10,697 bases of DNA, taken from the NCBI GenBank assembly GCA_944385775.1, contig CALWYM010000109.1:1-10697 (forward strand), in the 5' to 3' direction. This DNA is from an uncultured Oscillospiraceae bacterium (GTDB lineage: Bacteria > Bacillota > Clostridia > Oscillospirales > Oscillospiraceae). Made by a program: the position numbers and the translations under genes. The notes beneath the pieces were generated by a model. It worked only from the letters and a program-made list of their open reading frames with translations. It searched no databases and was not told the DNA's origin. The first letter of the stretch is position 1. Each line of letters begins with the position of its first letter. Positions 1 through 7,394 of the stretch are shown here, piece by piece.

Positions 1-1
1 C

Positions 2-1072
2 AAGGAAACTGATTGGTACTATGACGCCATCGGGCTTCTCACAGCTGCGGGAATTATGGATTATCACGGTAGCCGCGTGGGACCCAAGGCATATATGTCA
101 AGAGGTCAGTTTGCCGCTGTCATATCAAGATTTTACCCCGATTCCGTTATAAGCCCTAAATCCACCTTTACCGACGTTACTGAGGATACCCCTTTCCGTG
201 ATGAGATAGTAAAGGTATATGAGCTGGGCATTATGAACGGCGTCGGTGATGGAAAGTTTAACCCGGACGACACGATTACAAGAGCCCAGGTAGTCTCCGT
301 TTTAAACAGGATAACAGGCAGAGGTTCTCAGAACGATTACACCGGGACCATTGTGTTCCCCATGTACAGCGACGTACCCAACACTCACTGGGCATATACA
401 GCCATAATGGAGGCGTCCCTGAGTCATGACTATACCCTGGAAAATCAGACTTCGGAAACATGGACACAGGTTGACACAACTCCTATTCAGCGTGAGCCTG
501 GAATTTATTTCGTAGGCTTCGACTATTATTACATAGATGGAGAAACCGGTCTTCCCGTAACCGATACCACCGTGGGAACACTTCAGTTCGGCGATGACGG
601 TCGATATACCAGCGGCGACGAGGAAATAGACGGCTACGTTATGGACACTCTTACAGACCTTTACAATGCGGGAAAGCTTACCGATGAGCAGACCCAGTTT
701 GAAAAGCTCCGCGTGGTGTATAATTATGTCCGTGACAACTTTAAGTACCTTAAACGAAACTACTATAAAACAGGCGAAACAGGCTGGGCGCTGGAGGAGG
801 CGCGGAAGATGTTTGAAACAGGTCGCGGCAACTGCTACTGCTACGCCGCGGTGTTCTACTATCTCTCCCGTCAGCTTGGCTATGATAACGAGATTATAAG
901 CGGCGGCGTGGGTCACAGTCTGTCGCCCCACGGCTGGGTGGAAATCGAGTTTGACGGAACTGTTTATATTTTTGACACTGAGCTTGAGATGTCGTATAGG
1001 AAAAAGGGCGTTTACTATTACGACTTTTTCAAGATGAGTTACAGCTCCGTTCCGTGGCCATACGTGAAGTAA
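2..1072 (+). CDS. SLH-domain surface protein with transglutaminase-like domain (5' end outside window)
   Basis: The frame is open from base 2, so the true start lies upstream; the first in-window ATG at 56 falls inside an SLH domain and is not the start. Three SLH domains are visible: one beginning DWYYDAIGLL near base 14, a second near STFTDVTEDTPFRDEI with GDGKFNPDDTITRAQ, and a shorter third near YSDVPNTHWAYTAIMEA. SLH domains bind secondary wall polymers and attach proteins to the Gram-positive envelope. The C-terminal part is a transglutaminase/protease-like fold: the Cys in GRGNCYCYAAVF (codon 833-835), His in SPHGWVEIE (929-931) and Asp in YIFDTELE (974-976) fit the Cys-His-Asp triad. 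Whether it acts as a transglutaminase, peptidase or non-catalytic module cannot be told. A hairpin follows the stop, and the next gene starts 87 bases downstream on the same strand. Confidence 0.9.
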   Translation, partial: KETDWYYDAIGLLTAAGIMDYHGSRVGPKAYMSRGQFAAVISRFYPDSVISPKSTFTDVTEDTPFRDEIVKVYELGIMNGVGDGKFNPDDTITRAQVVSVLNRITGRGSQNDYTGTIVFPMYSDVPNTHWAYTAIMEASLSHDYTLENQTSETWTQVDTTPIQREPGIYFVGFDYYYIDGETGLPVTDTTVGTLQFGDDGRYTSGDEEIDGYVMDTLTDLYNAGKLTDEQTQFEKLRVVYNYVRDNFKYLKRNYYKTGETGWALEEARKMFETGRGNCYCYAAVFYYLSRQLGYDNEIISGGVGHSLSPHGWVEIEFDGTVYIFDTELEMSYRKKGVYYYDFFKMSYSSVPWPYVK

Positions 1073-1081
1073 ACCTTTTCG

Positions 1082-1105
1082 GGGAGCCTCCGCAGGGTGG
1101 CTCCC
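1082..1105 (+). terminator. Hairpin after the SLH gene, weak terminator
   Basis: A perfect 7-bp inverted repeat (gggagcc at 1082-1088, ggctccc at 1099-1105) with a 10-base loop lies 10 bases after the stop codon. The bases that follow (tgattctacc) are only weakly T-rich, so termination is probably partial. No convincing promoter is visible between this hairpin and the next gene, so read-through into it is likely. Confidence 0.4.
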
Positions 1106-1159
1106 TGATTCTACCAAGGCGACAGTTTTGGCAGACACTTAATTTGGAGGAAAAACATA

Positions 1160-3274
1160 ATGACTAAGCTGGCAAAATGCCTGGTAGCTTTGGGACTTCT
1201 TGGAGTTCTTATACTGCTTTTGGTATTTTTCCTATTTATTCAGCCCTTTATCGGGGCTGAAACCAGAATGACCGGTGATATTATCATTACGGAGCTGTCC
1301 GGCGGTCAGTTTAATATCCAATGGGAACCGGCAGCTGGAGCTGACGCTTACCTTCTGGAGCTTTTTGACGGGGACGGAAACCAAATCTACACCTCCCGAT
1401 ATATCGACACGGAGTGCACTCTCCCAGATGACCTTGACTTCTCTTCCGGAGAAATCACGATTAAAGTCACATCGGAACGGGATTATAAAACAATTCTGTC
1501 CTCAAAAACAAGAGCCGGCGGAAGTCCCCGCCGGGTAACGGTAAATCTCAGTGCTCCACCTGTACTTAAAAACACCACATATCATGTGGACGTGGATACT
1601 AAAACTGTTACTTTTAACTGGCAAAATGAAAATAATACAAGATATAACCTGTATTACTCCATTAACGGCAGCGGTCTTACAATGTTTAAAAGCTCCGACT
1701 CCGGTCAGTGTATCGTTACATTCGGAAACGGTGATGACCTTGCCGTACCAAAGCTTGATGAGGCGGTTACAATCTACTTCTCCGCAGAATATGTAGGAGA
1801 GGGCTATACCTTCTGTGGGCGAACCTATGAGTCTGTCACCTTTGTAAGAGACGACCTTCTGGGCACAAATCTTAACCTTCAGTGCACCGATTTAGGGGAT
1901 AATTCCTACATACTGACCTGGGAGGAGACGAAAGGCGACCACTACGAGGTTCAGGAGCGCACAAGCCAAAACGGTCAGTGGCAAACGGTGGCACAGTACG
2001 GAATATATGACGTGCTGTCTTTCTCCACCGGTCATCTCGATCCATTTACAACCTACTACCTGAGGGTTGTAGCGTACGGCAACGAGACTATCGACGACAC
2101 TCCGTTCTCAGCCTATCCCGGTGAAGTTACCCTTGAGACAAAGGAAAGCACTATATTCGCCACTATCTGGCCTACGGAGGATTTGGAAATTTACTCTGAC
2201 GTTGCCAAAACCGATACCATCGGAACGGCAAAGGCGGGAAAAGCCTACTGCGTTGTGGAAGAAATTTCCGAGCTTGCCCTTTTCCGTATCTACACGGAAA
2301 AAGGCTACGGTTATATTGATTCTAACCGCGTTATGATAAACCTGCCAGACTACATCGGAAATCTTGTCTCCTACGACATTGTAAACAGCTATTCCGCCCT
2401 TTACACGGTTCACGGCTACGGAATTCCTGAGATAACGGGCACCGTTATTGTGGGCTATGAAAATGTTCTGAACAACACCGGGTATCTGGCGCCGTTTTTG
2501 TACCCCTCGGCAAAGAAAATGCTCTCCGCCGCTCTTGCCATGGCGGAGGACGGCTATCGGCTGAAGCTTTATGACACATTCAGACCGTACGAGGCAACAA
2601 GGTTCCTGTATGATCAGACAAATTCCATTATAAACGACCCTGTACCCGACGCGTACTTCGCGGATATGACCGAAGTGCCCTGGCTTGACGATGACTCTGA
2701 AAATGGCGAAACGACTCCTGAATCCGAAGCTCCGGCGGAGGAAACCCAGTCAGAGGGAGAGGGTACTGAAACCGGGGAAACCGCGGAAACAGAGACTGAG
2801 CCGGAGGAGCCTCCGGAGACTTATCTCTCTGTTATGACTAACGGAAGTTATTCCCTGTCGGCGTTTCTTGCCAAAAACGGCTCCATGCACAATCTTGGCG
2901 TTGCCGCGGATCTGACCCTTGAAACTATTGACACCAGAACGGAGCTTGAAATGCAGACTCCCATGCATGACCTTAGCTGGAACGCTATTGTTGCAAAAAA
3001 TAACGCCAATGCCAACCTTCTGGCACGGTATATGACCGAAGCCGGCTTTGGCACCCTGTCCAGTGAGTGGTGGCACTTCCAGGATAACGACAGCCGTAAA
3101 CTGTATGATATTCAGCGGCTGACGGACGGAGTTTCCGTTGAGGGCTGGAAGGTAGATGATTCCGGAATACGTTACAGACGTGCCGACGGCTCCTATATTT
3201 CCCAGGGTACCCACACCATAAACGGTACAAAATACGTTTTTGACTATAACGGCTATCTGGAAACGGAAAATTGA
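1160..3274 (+). CDS. Membrane-anchored VanX-like D-Ala-D-Ala dipeptidase (M15D) with multidomain N-terminal part
   Basis: The ATG at 1160 is preceded by ttGGAGGaaaaacata, a strong ribosome binding site. Residues about 6-31 form one long hydrophobic segment (signal anchor or uncleaved signal peptide), placing the rest outside the cell. Residues about 35-330 look like three beta-sandwich (fibronectin III-like) units, and about 332-398 like an SH3 domain. The catalytic part begins near residue 440 and carries the VanX/DdpX hallmarks: Arg475 in DTFRPY, SMHNLGVAAD (zinc ligands His577 and Asp584) and EWWHF (catalytic Glu636, zinc ligand His639). Family members cleave D-Ala-D-Ala; VanX itself is cytoplasmic and far shorter (about 200 residues). 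An acidic, Glu/Thr-rich insert (residues about 510-553) splits the catalytic domain. The C-terminus (about 662-704, GWKVDDSGIRYRRADGSY...) resembles a cell-wall-binding repeat. Substrate specificity is inferred. Confidence 0.88.
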   Translation: MTKLAKCLVALGLLGVLILLLVFFLFIQPFIGAETRMTGDIIITELSGGQFNIQWEPAAGADAYLLELFDGDGNQIYTSRYIDTECTLPDDLDFSSGEITIKVTSERDYKTILSSKTRAGGSPRRVTVNLSAPPVLKNTTYHVDVDTKTVTFNWQNENNTRYNLYYSINGSGLTMFKSSDSGQCIVTFGNGDDLAVPKLDEAVTIYFSAEYVGEGYTFCGRTYESVTFVRDDLLGTNLNLQCTDLGDNSYILTWEETKGDHYEVQERTSQNGQWQTVAQYGIYDVLSFSTGHLDPFTTYYLRVVAYGNETIDDTPFSAYPGEVTLETKESTIFATIWPTEDLEIYSDVAKTDTIGTAKAGKAYCVVEEISELALFRIYTEKGYGYIDSNRVMINLPDYIGNLVSYDIVNSYSALYTVHGYGIPEITGTVIVGYENVLNNTGYLAPFLYPSAKKMLSAALAMAEDGYRLKLYDTFRPYEATRFLYDQTNSIINDPVPDAYFADMTEVPWLDDDSENGETTPESEAPAEETQSEGEGTETGETAETETEPEEPPETYLSVMTNGSYSLSAFLAKNGSMHNLGVAADLTLETIDTRTELEMQTPMHDLSWNAIVAKNNANANLLARYMTEAGFGTLSSEWWHFQDNDSRKLYDIQRLTDGVSVEGWKVDDSGIRYRRADGSYISQGTHTINGTKYVFDYNGYLETEN

Positions 3275-3293
3275 TATTCTTTCAACGCAAAAA

Positions 3294-3326
3294 GAAAGCG
3301 TCAAACCTTTTTGGCTTGACGCTTTC
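3294..3326. terminator. Bidirectional Rho-independent terminator between convergent genes
   Basis: A perfect 11-bp stem (gaaagcgtcaa at 3294-3304, ttgacgctttc at 3316-3326) has an 11-base loop. On the minus strand the stem is followed by TTTTTGCG, a good U-tract closing the transporter operon, whose last stop codon is at 3328-3330. On the plus strand it is followed by cttattcttttat and closes the dipeptidase gene. Confidence 0.85.
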
Positions 3327-3327
3327 C

Positions 3328-4272
3328 TTATTCTTTTATACAGGCGGAAAAGTGACCGCCGCCCAAATCTCTGAAAGACGGTCTTTCACCGCCGCACTCC
3401 TCCCCTGCTACGGGGCACCGGAGCCTGTACGGGCAGCCTCGGTTGACGCTGCCCTCGGGAAAAGCAATGATCCTGCTCTCCCGGCTTGCCGCCTTCCTTG
3501 GGTCGGCAACTGGTACGGCACGGAGTAGCTCCCTTGTATATGGATGCGCCGGGTGCTTTGCTATTTCCTCACAGCTTCCCAGCTCCATAAGCTGTCCCTG
3601 ATACATTACACCTATCTCATCGGAAAGGTGCATTACTACGGAAAGGTCATGGGATATGAAAAGATATGAAAGCTCCCGCTCCTGCCGAAGATCGATGAGC
3701 ATATTTACAATCTGCGCCTGATAGCTTACGTCAAGAGCGCTTACGGGCTCGTCGCAAACCACAAATTCCGGCTCCATTGCAAGTGCCCTTGCAATGCCGA
3801 TTCTCTGCTGCTGACCGCCGGAAAATTCACCGGGATAGCGGAATGCGTCCTCGCTGTTCAGACCAACCCTTAATAAAAGCTCCCTGGAAAGCTCCACCGC
3901 TTCCCTTTTCGTCTTTAAAAGCTTATAGGCTTTCGGTCCCTCGCTTATAATCTTCCACACGGGAAAAGACGGGTCAAGAGAGCCTGCCGGACTTTGAAAC
4001 ACTATCTGCATTTTTCTGCGGTAGGGTCTCATATTGCCCTTTGTAATGTCCTTTCCCTCAAAAAATATGCTGCCGCTGTCCGGCTCTGTAAGGCGCAATA
4101 CGGCTCTGCCGGTGGTGGTCTTGCCGCTTCCGCTTTCCCCTACAAGACCAAGGGTTTTGCCTTTTTCAATGGAAAAGCTCACATCGTCCACCGCCCGCAC
4201 GGGCTGTCCCTTAGACGTACGTGCAGGGTAAGTCTTTATAAGGTTTTCCACTCTTAGAAGCTCATTACTCAC
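3328..4272 (-). CDS. dppF: Dipeptide/oligopeptide ABC transporter ATP-binding subunit (DppF/OppF type)
   Basis: This cytoplasmic ATPase powers peptide import together with the D-type ATPase. I chose the GTG at 4272-4270 because AGGAGG lies 9 bases upstream and the protein then starts VSNELLRVENLIKTYP, as is usual for the family, giving 314 residues. The frame stays open to an ATG at 4422, but that stretch overlaps the upstream gene and is not ABC-like. Visible motifs: Walker A GESGSGKTT (residues 45-53), Q-loop VFQSPAGSLDP (91-101), signature SGGQQQR (151-157), Walker B FVVCDEP with Glu175, switch His208 in FISHDL, and the C-terminal oligopeptide-transporter extension with GCPYRLRCP and later cysteines (280-311). 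The start lies inside the end of the upstream dppD-type gene (8-base overlap), suggesting coupled translation. Dipeptide and longer-peptide specificity cannot be separated from sequence. Confidence 0.93.
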   Translation of the reverse strand: MSNELLRVENLIKTYPARTSKGQPVRAVDDVSFSIEKGKTLGLVGESGSGKTTTGRAVLRLTEPDSGSIFFEGKDITKGNMRPYRRKMQIVFQSPAGSLDPSFPVWKIISEGPKAYKLLKTKREAVELSRELLLRVGLNSEDAFRYPGEFSGGQQQRIGIARALAMEPEFVVCDEPVSALDVSYQAQIVNMLIDLRQERELSYLFISHDLSVVMHLSDEIGVMYQGQLMELGSCEEIAKHPAHPYTRELLRAVPVADPRKAASRESRIIAFPEGSVNRGCPYRLRCPVAGEECGGERPSFRDLGGGHFSACIKE

Positions 4273-5248
4273 CCTTTCTGCCCTCCTGTCTCGCCAAATG
4301 GCACCAGACACCGTGTCCTCCGCCCATATCCTGACGCTTCGGTATCTCAGTTTTGCAAATCCCGGTACAATCCGGGCACCGGGGCGCAAATACACAGCCT
4401 GACGGAGGAGCAAACGGGTCATTTGGCGTACCGGATATGGTCTTTAACCTTCTGCCTGCCCCCGGTTCCAAATCCGGTATTGCCTCAAGAAGTCCCCTAG
4501 TATAGGGATGACCCGGCGAATAAAATATATCCTCGGACAACCCCTCCTCCACTATCATGCCGCCGTACATTACGGAAACCCTGTTACATATCCTTGCCAC
4601 AATCCCAAAGTTATGGGTGATAAAAAGCATTGCCATATGGTTTTCACGGCAGGTTTTGGTTAGAAGCTCCAGAATCTGGTCCTGAATCGTAACATCAAGG
4701 GCGGTTGTGGGCTCGTCTGCTATAAGAAGCTTCGGCTGGGTGGAGAGCATCATTGCTATCATTACCCTTTGCCTCATTCCACCGGAAAGCTGGTGCTGGT
4801 ACCCCTTCATAACTCCCTCCGGGTCTGTTATTCCCACACTTCTGAGCATTTCGGTGGAAATTTTCCGTGCCTCCCCTTTAGTAACATTACTGTGCTGGCG
4901 GAGCATTTCCACCATCTGCCCCTCAATTTTCACCGACGGGTCAAGACAGCCCATGGGGTCCTGAAAAATCATGCCGACCTGTCCGCCTCTCAGACTTCGT
5001 TTTTCCTCTCCGCTCATGGAAAGCATATCCCTGCCCTGAAAGGAGATTTCTCCCGCCGTTACCCTGGCACCCTGGAGCAAATCCATAATTGCATAGGCTG
5101 CGGTGCTCTTTCCGCTGCCGCTTTCCCCTACAATTCCCATAATCTCTCCGGGGTTCAAATTAAGGGAAAAATCCTTTACGGCATAAACAGTGCCCTTGTC
5201 TGTGGGAAACTGTACCGACAGATTCTTTACCTTCAGCAGCTCGCTCAT
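4265..5248 (-). CDS. dppD: Dipeptide/oligopeptide ABC transporter ATP-binding subunit (DppD/OppD type)
   Basis: This is the second ATPase of the importer. The ATG at 5248-5246 is chosen because AAAGGAG lies 10 bases upstream and the protein then starts MSELLKVKNLSVQF; an in-frame ATG at 5284 would add 12 residues inside the upstream permease gene and lacks support. The product has 327 residues, normal for the family. Motifs: Walker A GESGSGKST (41-49), FQDPMGCLDP at the Q-loop, signature LSGGMRQR (154-161), Walker B LLIADEP (174-180), switch His212 in FITHNF, and a C-terminal Cys-rich extension GCVFAPRCPDCTGIC typical of the D/F subunits. Its start is one base after the TGA of the permease gene upstream, and its own stop overlaps the next gene's start. 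Confidence 0.93.
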   Translation of the reverse strand: MSELLKVKNLSVQFPTDKGTVYAVKDFSLNLNPGEIMGIVGESGSGKSTAAYAIMDLLQGARVTAGEISFQGRDMLSMSGEEKRSLRGGQVGMIFQDPMGCLDPSVKIEGQMVEMLRQHSNVTKGEARKISTEMLRSVGITDPEGVMKGYQHQLSGGMRQRVMIAMMLSTQPKLLIADEPTTALDVTIQDQILELLTKTCRENHMAMLFITHNFGIVARICNRVSVMYGGMIVEEGLSEDIFYSPGHPYTRGLLEAIPDLEPGAGRRLKTISGTPNDPFAPPSGCVFAPRCPDCTGICKTEIPKRQDMGGGHGVWCHLARQEGRKGE

Positions 5249-5249
5249 A

Positions 5250-6089
5250 TCAGCTTCTCTCCTTTCCCGTCTCAAGACCATCACGAAGACCGTTACCTAT
5301 AAGGTTAAGGCTGAGAACGCAGATAACAATAAGAGACGAAGGAATTATCATCTGTATCGGCTTTGACAAAATTACAGCGTAACCACCGTGGACTATATTG
5401 CCCCACTCCGGCTCCGGCGGATTTACCCCTATTCCAAGGTATCCCATAAGAGTACACATTACAAGCGTATCCGCAAGACTGCTTGAAACATGGACAATAA
5501 TCGGAGAGAGTATATTTCGCATAATATGAGTTAAAATTATTCCCGTACTTCCCACGCCGAGGGCTCTGGCAGCCTCTACATACTCCTTTCCCACTACTTC
5601 CATGGTAGCGGAACGGGCAATGCGGACTATGGGCGGTATAAGTGCCACTCCCATAGCGTAGCGATAATTTCCTCCGCCCCAGCCCATCATATTCTCCGCA
5701 AAAATTACCATAAGAAAAGTGGGTATGGCGCCCAGGGCGTCGTTTATCCGGCTTATTATATTGTCAACTCTGCCGCCCCAGAAACCCGCCGCCACGCCGG
5801 GAAGTATTCCAAGAAGGGAAATAAGGACCGCGGTAAAGGTTATGCTGAATGTGGTCCTGCCGCCGTACATAAGCCTTGTCATTGTGTCCCTTCCAATGCC
5901 GTCTGTGCCCATGGGGTGCTGCAGACTGGGACTTTGCCAGCAGTTTTTTACGTCAATAGTACTGTAATCGTAGGGCGTAAAAAGCGGTCCCAGAATGCAA
6001 AACAGAAGTACAATTATAAACACCACAAGGCTCGCTGCCGCGAGCCTGTTTTTCATAAACAGCCTTATTACCCTTTTAGCTCTCTCCAT
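5250..6089 (-). CDS. dppC: Dipeptide/oligopeptide ABC transporter permease (DppC/OppC type)
   Basis: This inner permease subunit has 279 residues. The ATG at 6089-6087 follows GGAGGAGGG by 7 bases and gives MERAKRVIRLFMKNRLAAASL, a typical C-subunit N-terminus; the frame extends to an ATG at 6152, but that part overlaps the upstream gene and looks non-coding. The order is a cytoplasmic N-terminus, TM1 (LAAASLVVFIIVLLFCILGPLF region), an external loop with the family motif HPMGTDGIGRD, then about five more membrane segments. The EAA loop that docks with the ATPases is visible as YVEAARALGVGSTGIIL. The start overlaps the end of the preceding permease gene by 14 bases and the stop is one base from the next start, so the operon is tightly coupled. 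Confidence 0.93.
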   Translation of the reverse strand: MERAKRVIRLFMKNRLAAASLVVFIIVLLFCILGPLFTPYDYSTIDVKNCWQSPSLQHPMGTDGIGRDTMTRLMYGGRTTFSITFTAVLISLLGILPGVAAGFWGGRVDNIISRINDALGAIPTFLMVIFAENMMGWGGGNYRYAMGVALIPPIVRIARSATMEVVGKEYVEAARALGVGSTGIILTHIMRNILSPIIVHVSSSLADTLVMCTLMGYLGIGVNPPEPEWGNIVHGGYAVILSKPIQMIIPSSLIVICVLSLNLIGNGLRDGLETGKERS

Positions 6090-7026
6090 TTTGCCGCCCT
6101 CCTCCGTAAACCATGGCGTCCTTAATCCGCGGACTGAGCAGCGCCGCCGCAAAATCGGAGACTATGTTCACCATCATAAGAATAACCGACAGCACCGCAA
6201 CACAGCCAAGCACAGTATGCTGGTTTCTGCCGGATATGGATTTTGTGAGAAGCTGGCAAATTCCAGGCATTGAGAAAAAATTTTCCGCAATAAGTGTCCC
6301 GCAGAGAAGCTGGCTTGCCAGGTTTGTAAGGCTTGCCACAACGGTTCCCAAAGCGTTTTTCATCACATGAAGCCATACTATCCGCCTACCGGTAAGACCC
6401 TTTGCCCGGAGCACCATAACGTACTGGCTTCCCAACTCGCCGCTCACGGCGGACCGCGTCATTCTGGTGGTCATGGCAACCCCGCCGGCTGCCACCACCA
6501 TGGTCGGCATTATATAATACTCAGGAGTCCCAAAACCAAAGGGCGGTAATAGGTTAAAATAAAGGCAAAATATAAGCACCAGCACTACCGCCAGCGCGTA
6601 GGAGGGTAGCGAGCTCATAACCAAAGTCAAAACACTTACTGCCTTATCAGCCCGTCCGCCCCTTTTAACTGCCGCCAGAGTGCCGGCAGGAATTCCTATA
6701 ATCGCGGAAAGAAGAAACCCGAAAAGGGCAAGCTTTGCTGTAAAACCCAGCCTGTAAAATATGTTGGATCCAAGACCTGCCGAGCTTCGCCCTTCGCCAA
6801 AATCGCCCTTTGCCAGGTTGACTATGTATCGGACATACCGGGCTACTATGGAATCCGTCATGTTAAGGGAGGAAAAAATACCGTCCAGCCAATCTCCCCC
6901 GCCGTTAGAGGAGAACTCATTAATATTGGAGCCGGGCAGCACGCTCATCAGCAGAAAAACCACAAGCATTATGGCGAGAAAGGTGGGCGCCATAAGCAAA
7001 ACTCGTTTTAAAAAATATCTCACCAA
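6076..7026 (-). CDS. dppB: Dipeptide/oligopeptide ABC transporter permease (DppB/OppB type)
   Basis: This is the first gene of the operon and the partner permease, with about 316 residues. The start codon is not ATG. The frame opens with TTG at 7041, but the only ribosome-binding-like sequence is GGGAG just after it, which fits TTG at 7026 (8 bases away, chosen) or GTG at 7023 (11 bases). Either gives the usual (L)VRYFLKRVLLMAPTF N-terminus. Visible features are TM1 followed by SVLPGSNI, a periplasmic-type loop with LAKGDFGEG, TAKLALFGFLL, the EAA loop YVMVLRAKGLTGRRIVWL, and the C-terminal pattern AENFFSMPGICQLL plus NIVSDFAAALLSPRIK. About six membrane segments are predicted. No solute-binding protein gene lies upstream within the window, so the importer either uses a binding protein encoded elsewhere or the gene was lost. 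Confidence 0.92.
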   Translation of the reverse strand: MVRYFLKRVLLMAPTFLAIMLVVFLLMSVLPGSNINEFSSNGGGDWLDGIFSSLNMTDSIVARYVRYIVNLAKGDFGEGRSSAGLGSNIFYRLGFTAKLALFGFLLSAIIGIPAGTLAAVKRGGRADKAVSVLTLVMSSLPSYALAVVLVLIFCLYFNLLPPFGFGTPEYYIMPTMVVAAGGVAMTTRMTRSAVSGELGSQYVMVLRAKGLTGRRIVWLHVMKNALGTVVASLTNLASQLLCGTLIAENFFSMPGICQLLTKSISGRNQHTVLGCVAVLSVILMMVNIVSDFAAALLSPRIKDAMVYGGGRQNGES

Positions 7027-7057
7027 GGTCTTCACTCCCAAAACAGTAATCGAGTAA

Positions 7058-7066
7058 AGTATAACA
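7058..7066 (-). promoter_or_regulatory. Extended -10 promoter element for the transporter operon
   Basis: The minus strand reads TGTTATACT, an extended -10 (TGn plus TATACT), 32 bases before the chosen start of the permease gene. No good -35 is present at the right distance; TTCCCA is the nearest match. An extended -10 can work without one. This is a motif reading only. Confidence 0.4.
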
Positions 7067-7091
7067 TAATTTTATAGCCCTGGGAAGATAT

Positions 7092-7319
7092 TCAGCCCTT
7101 AATTTTATCTTTTACCTCTTTAAATCCCTTTTTCCGGGGTTTTTTCCATTTGCTGTGTACCGTATCACCAATGTCCGTTTTCTTCCGTTTTCCCCTTATT
7201 CTGTCCCTTATAAGGCGTATTTCGGCTTTTCCACCTATTATTCTTCCAAAGTTTTTACTTTTTGAGCCTGCCGGACTGCGGGATTGAATAAATGCCATAA
7301 AGCAAAAAAATTTTTCCAA
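7092..7319 (-). CDS. Doubtful small basic ORF (up to 75 codons)
   Basis: The frame opens with TTG at 7319 or ATG at 7298 and ends with TGA at 7092. The product would be very basic (segments IRGKRKKTD and KWKKPRKKGFKEVKDKIKG) and hydrophilic, with no signal peptide or membrane segment. Codons such as ATA, AGA and GGA match neighbouring genes, a weak sign of coding. Neither start has a ribosome binding site, and I recognise no family. It lies in the gap of about 370 bases between the transporter operon and the Cna-B-like gene and could be a remnant or chance ORF. Confidence 0.25.
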   Translation of the reverse strand: MEKFFCFMAFIQSRSPAGSKSKNFGRIIGGKAEIRLIRDRIRGKRKKTDIGDTVHSKWKKPRKKGFKEVKDKIKG

Positions 7320-7394
7320 AAGCCACTATCACCTGCCCAGATCTAAACCGTAAGCCTAAAAATTATCACTTCCTTTTTCAATAATGTATTTTTA

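Noticed and set aside
302..1138. Long minus-strand ORF opposite the SLH gene
   Set aside because: It is the antisense shadow of a gene with clear SLH and transglutaminase motifs; its product shows no domain.
2..3274. Vancomycin resistance cluster
   Set aside because: There are no vanH, vanA-type ligase, vanR or vanS genes, and the VanX-like protein is membrane-anchored with extracellular modules.
2750..3304. Minus-strand ORF opposite the end of the dipeptidase gene
   Set aside because: It is antisense to the catalytic region carrying VanX motifs and runs through the terminator.
4273..4422. Fifty-codon N-terminal extension of the F-type ATPase from an ATG at 4422
   Set aside because: It overlaps the upstream ATPase gene, has no ABC-like sequence, and the GTG at 4272 has a strong ribosome binding site at 9 bases.
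4769..5302. Plus-strand ORF opposite the D-type ATPase
   Set aside because: Shadow of a gene with complete Walker and signature motifs; no supporting start signals.
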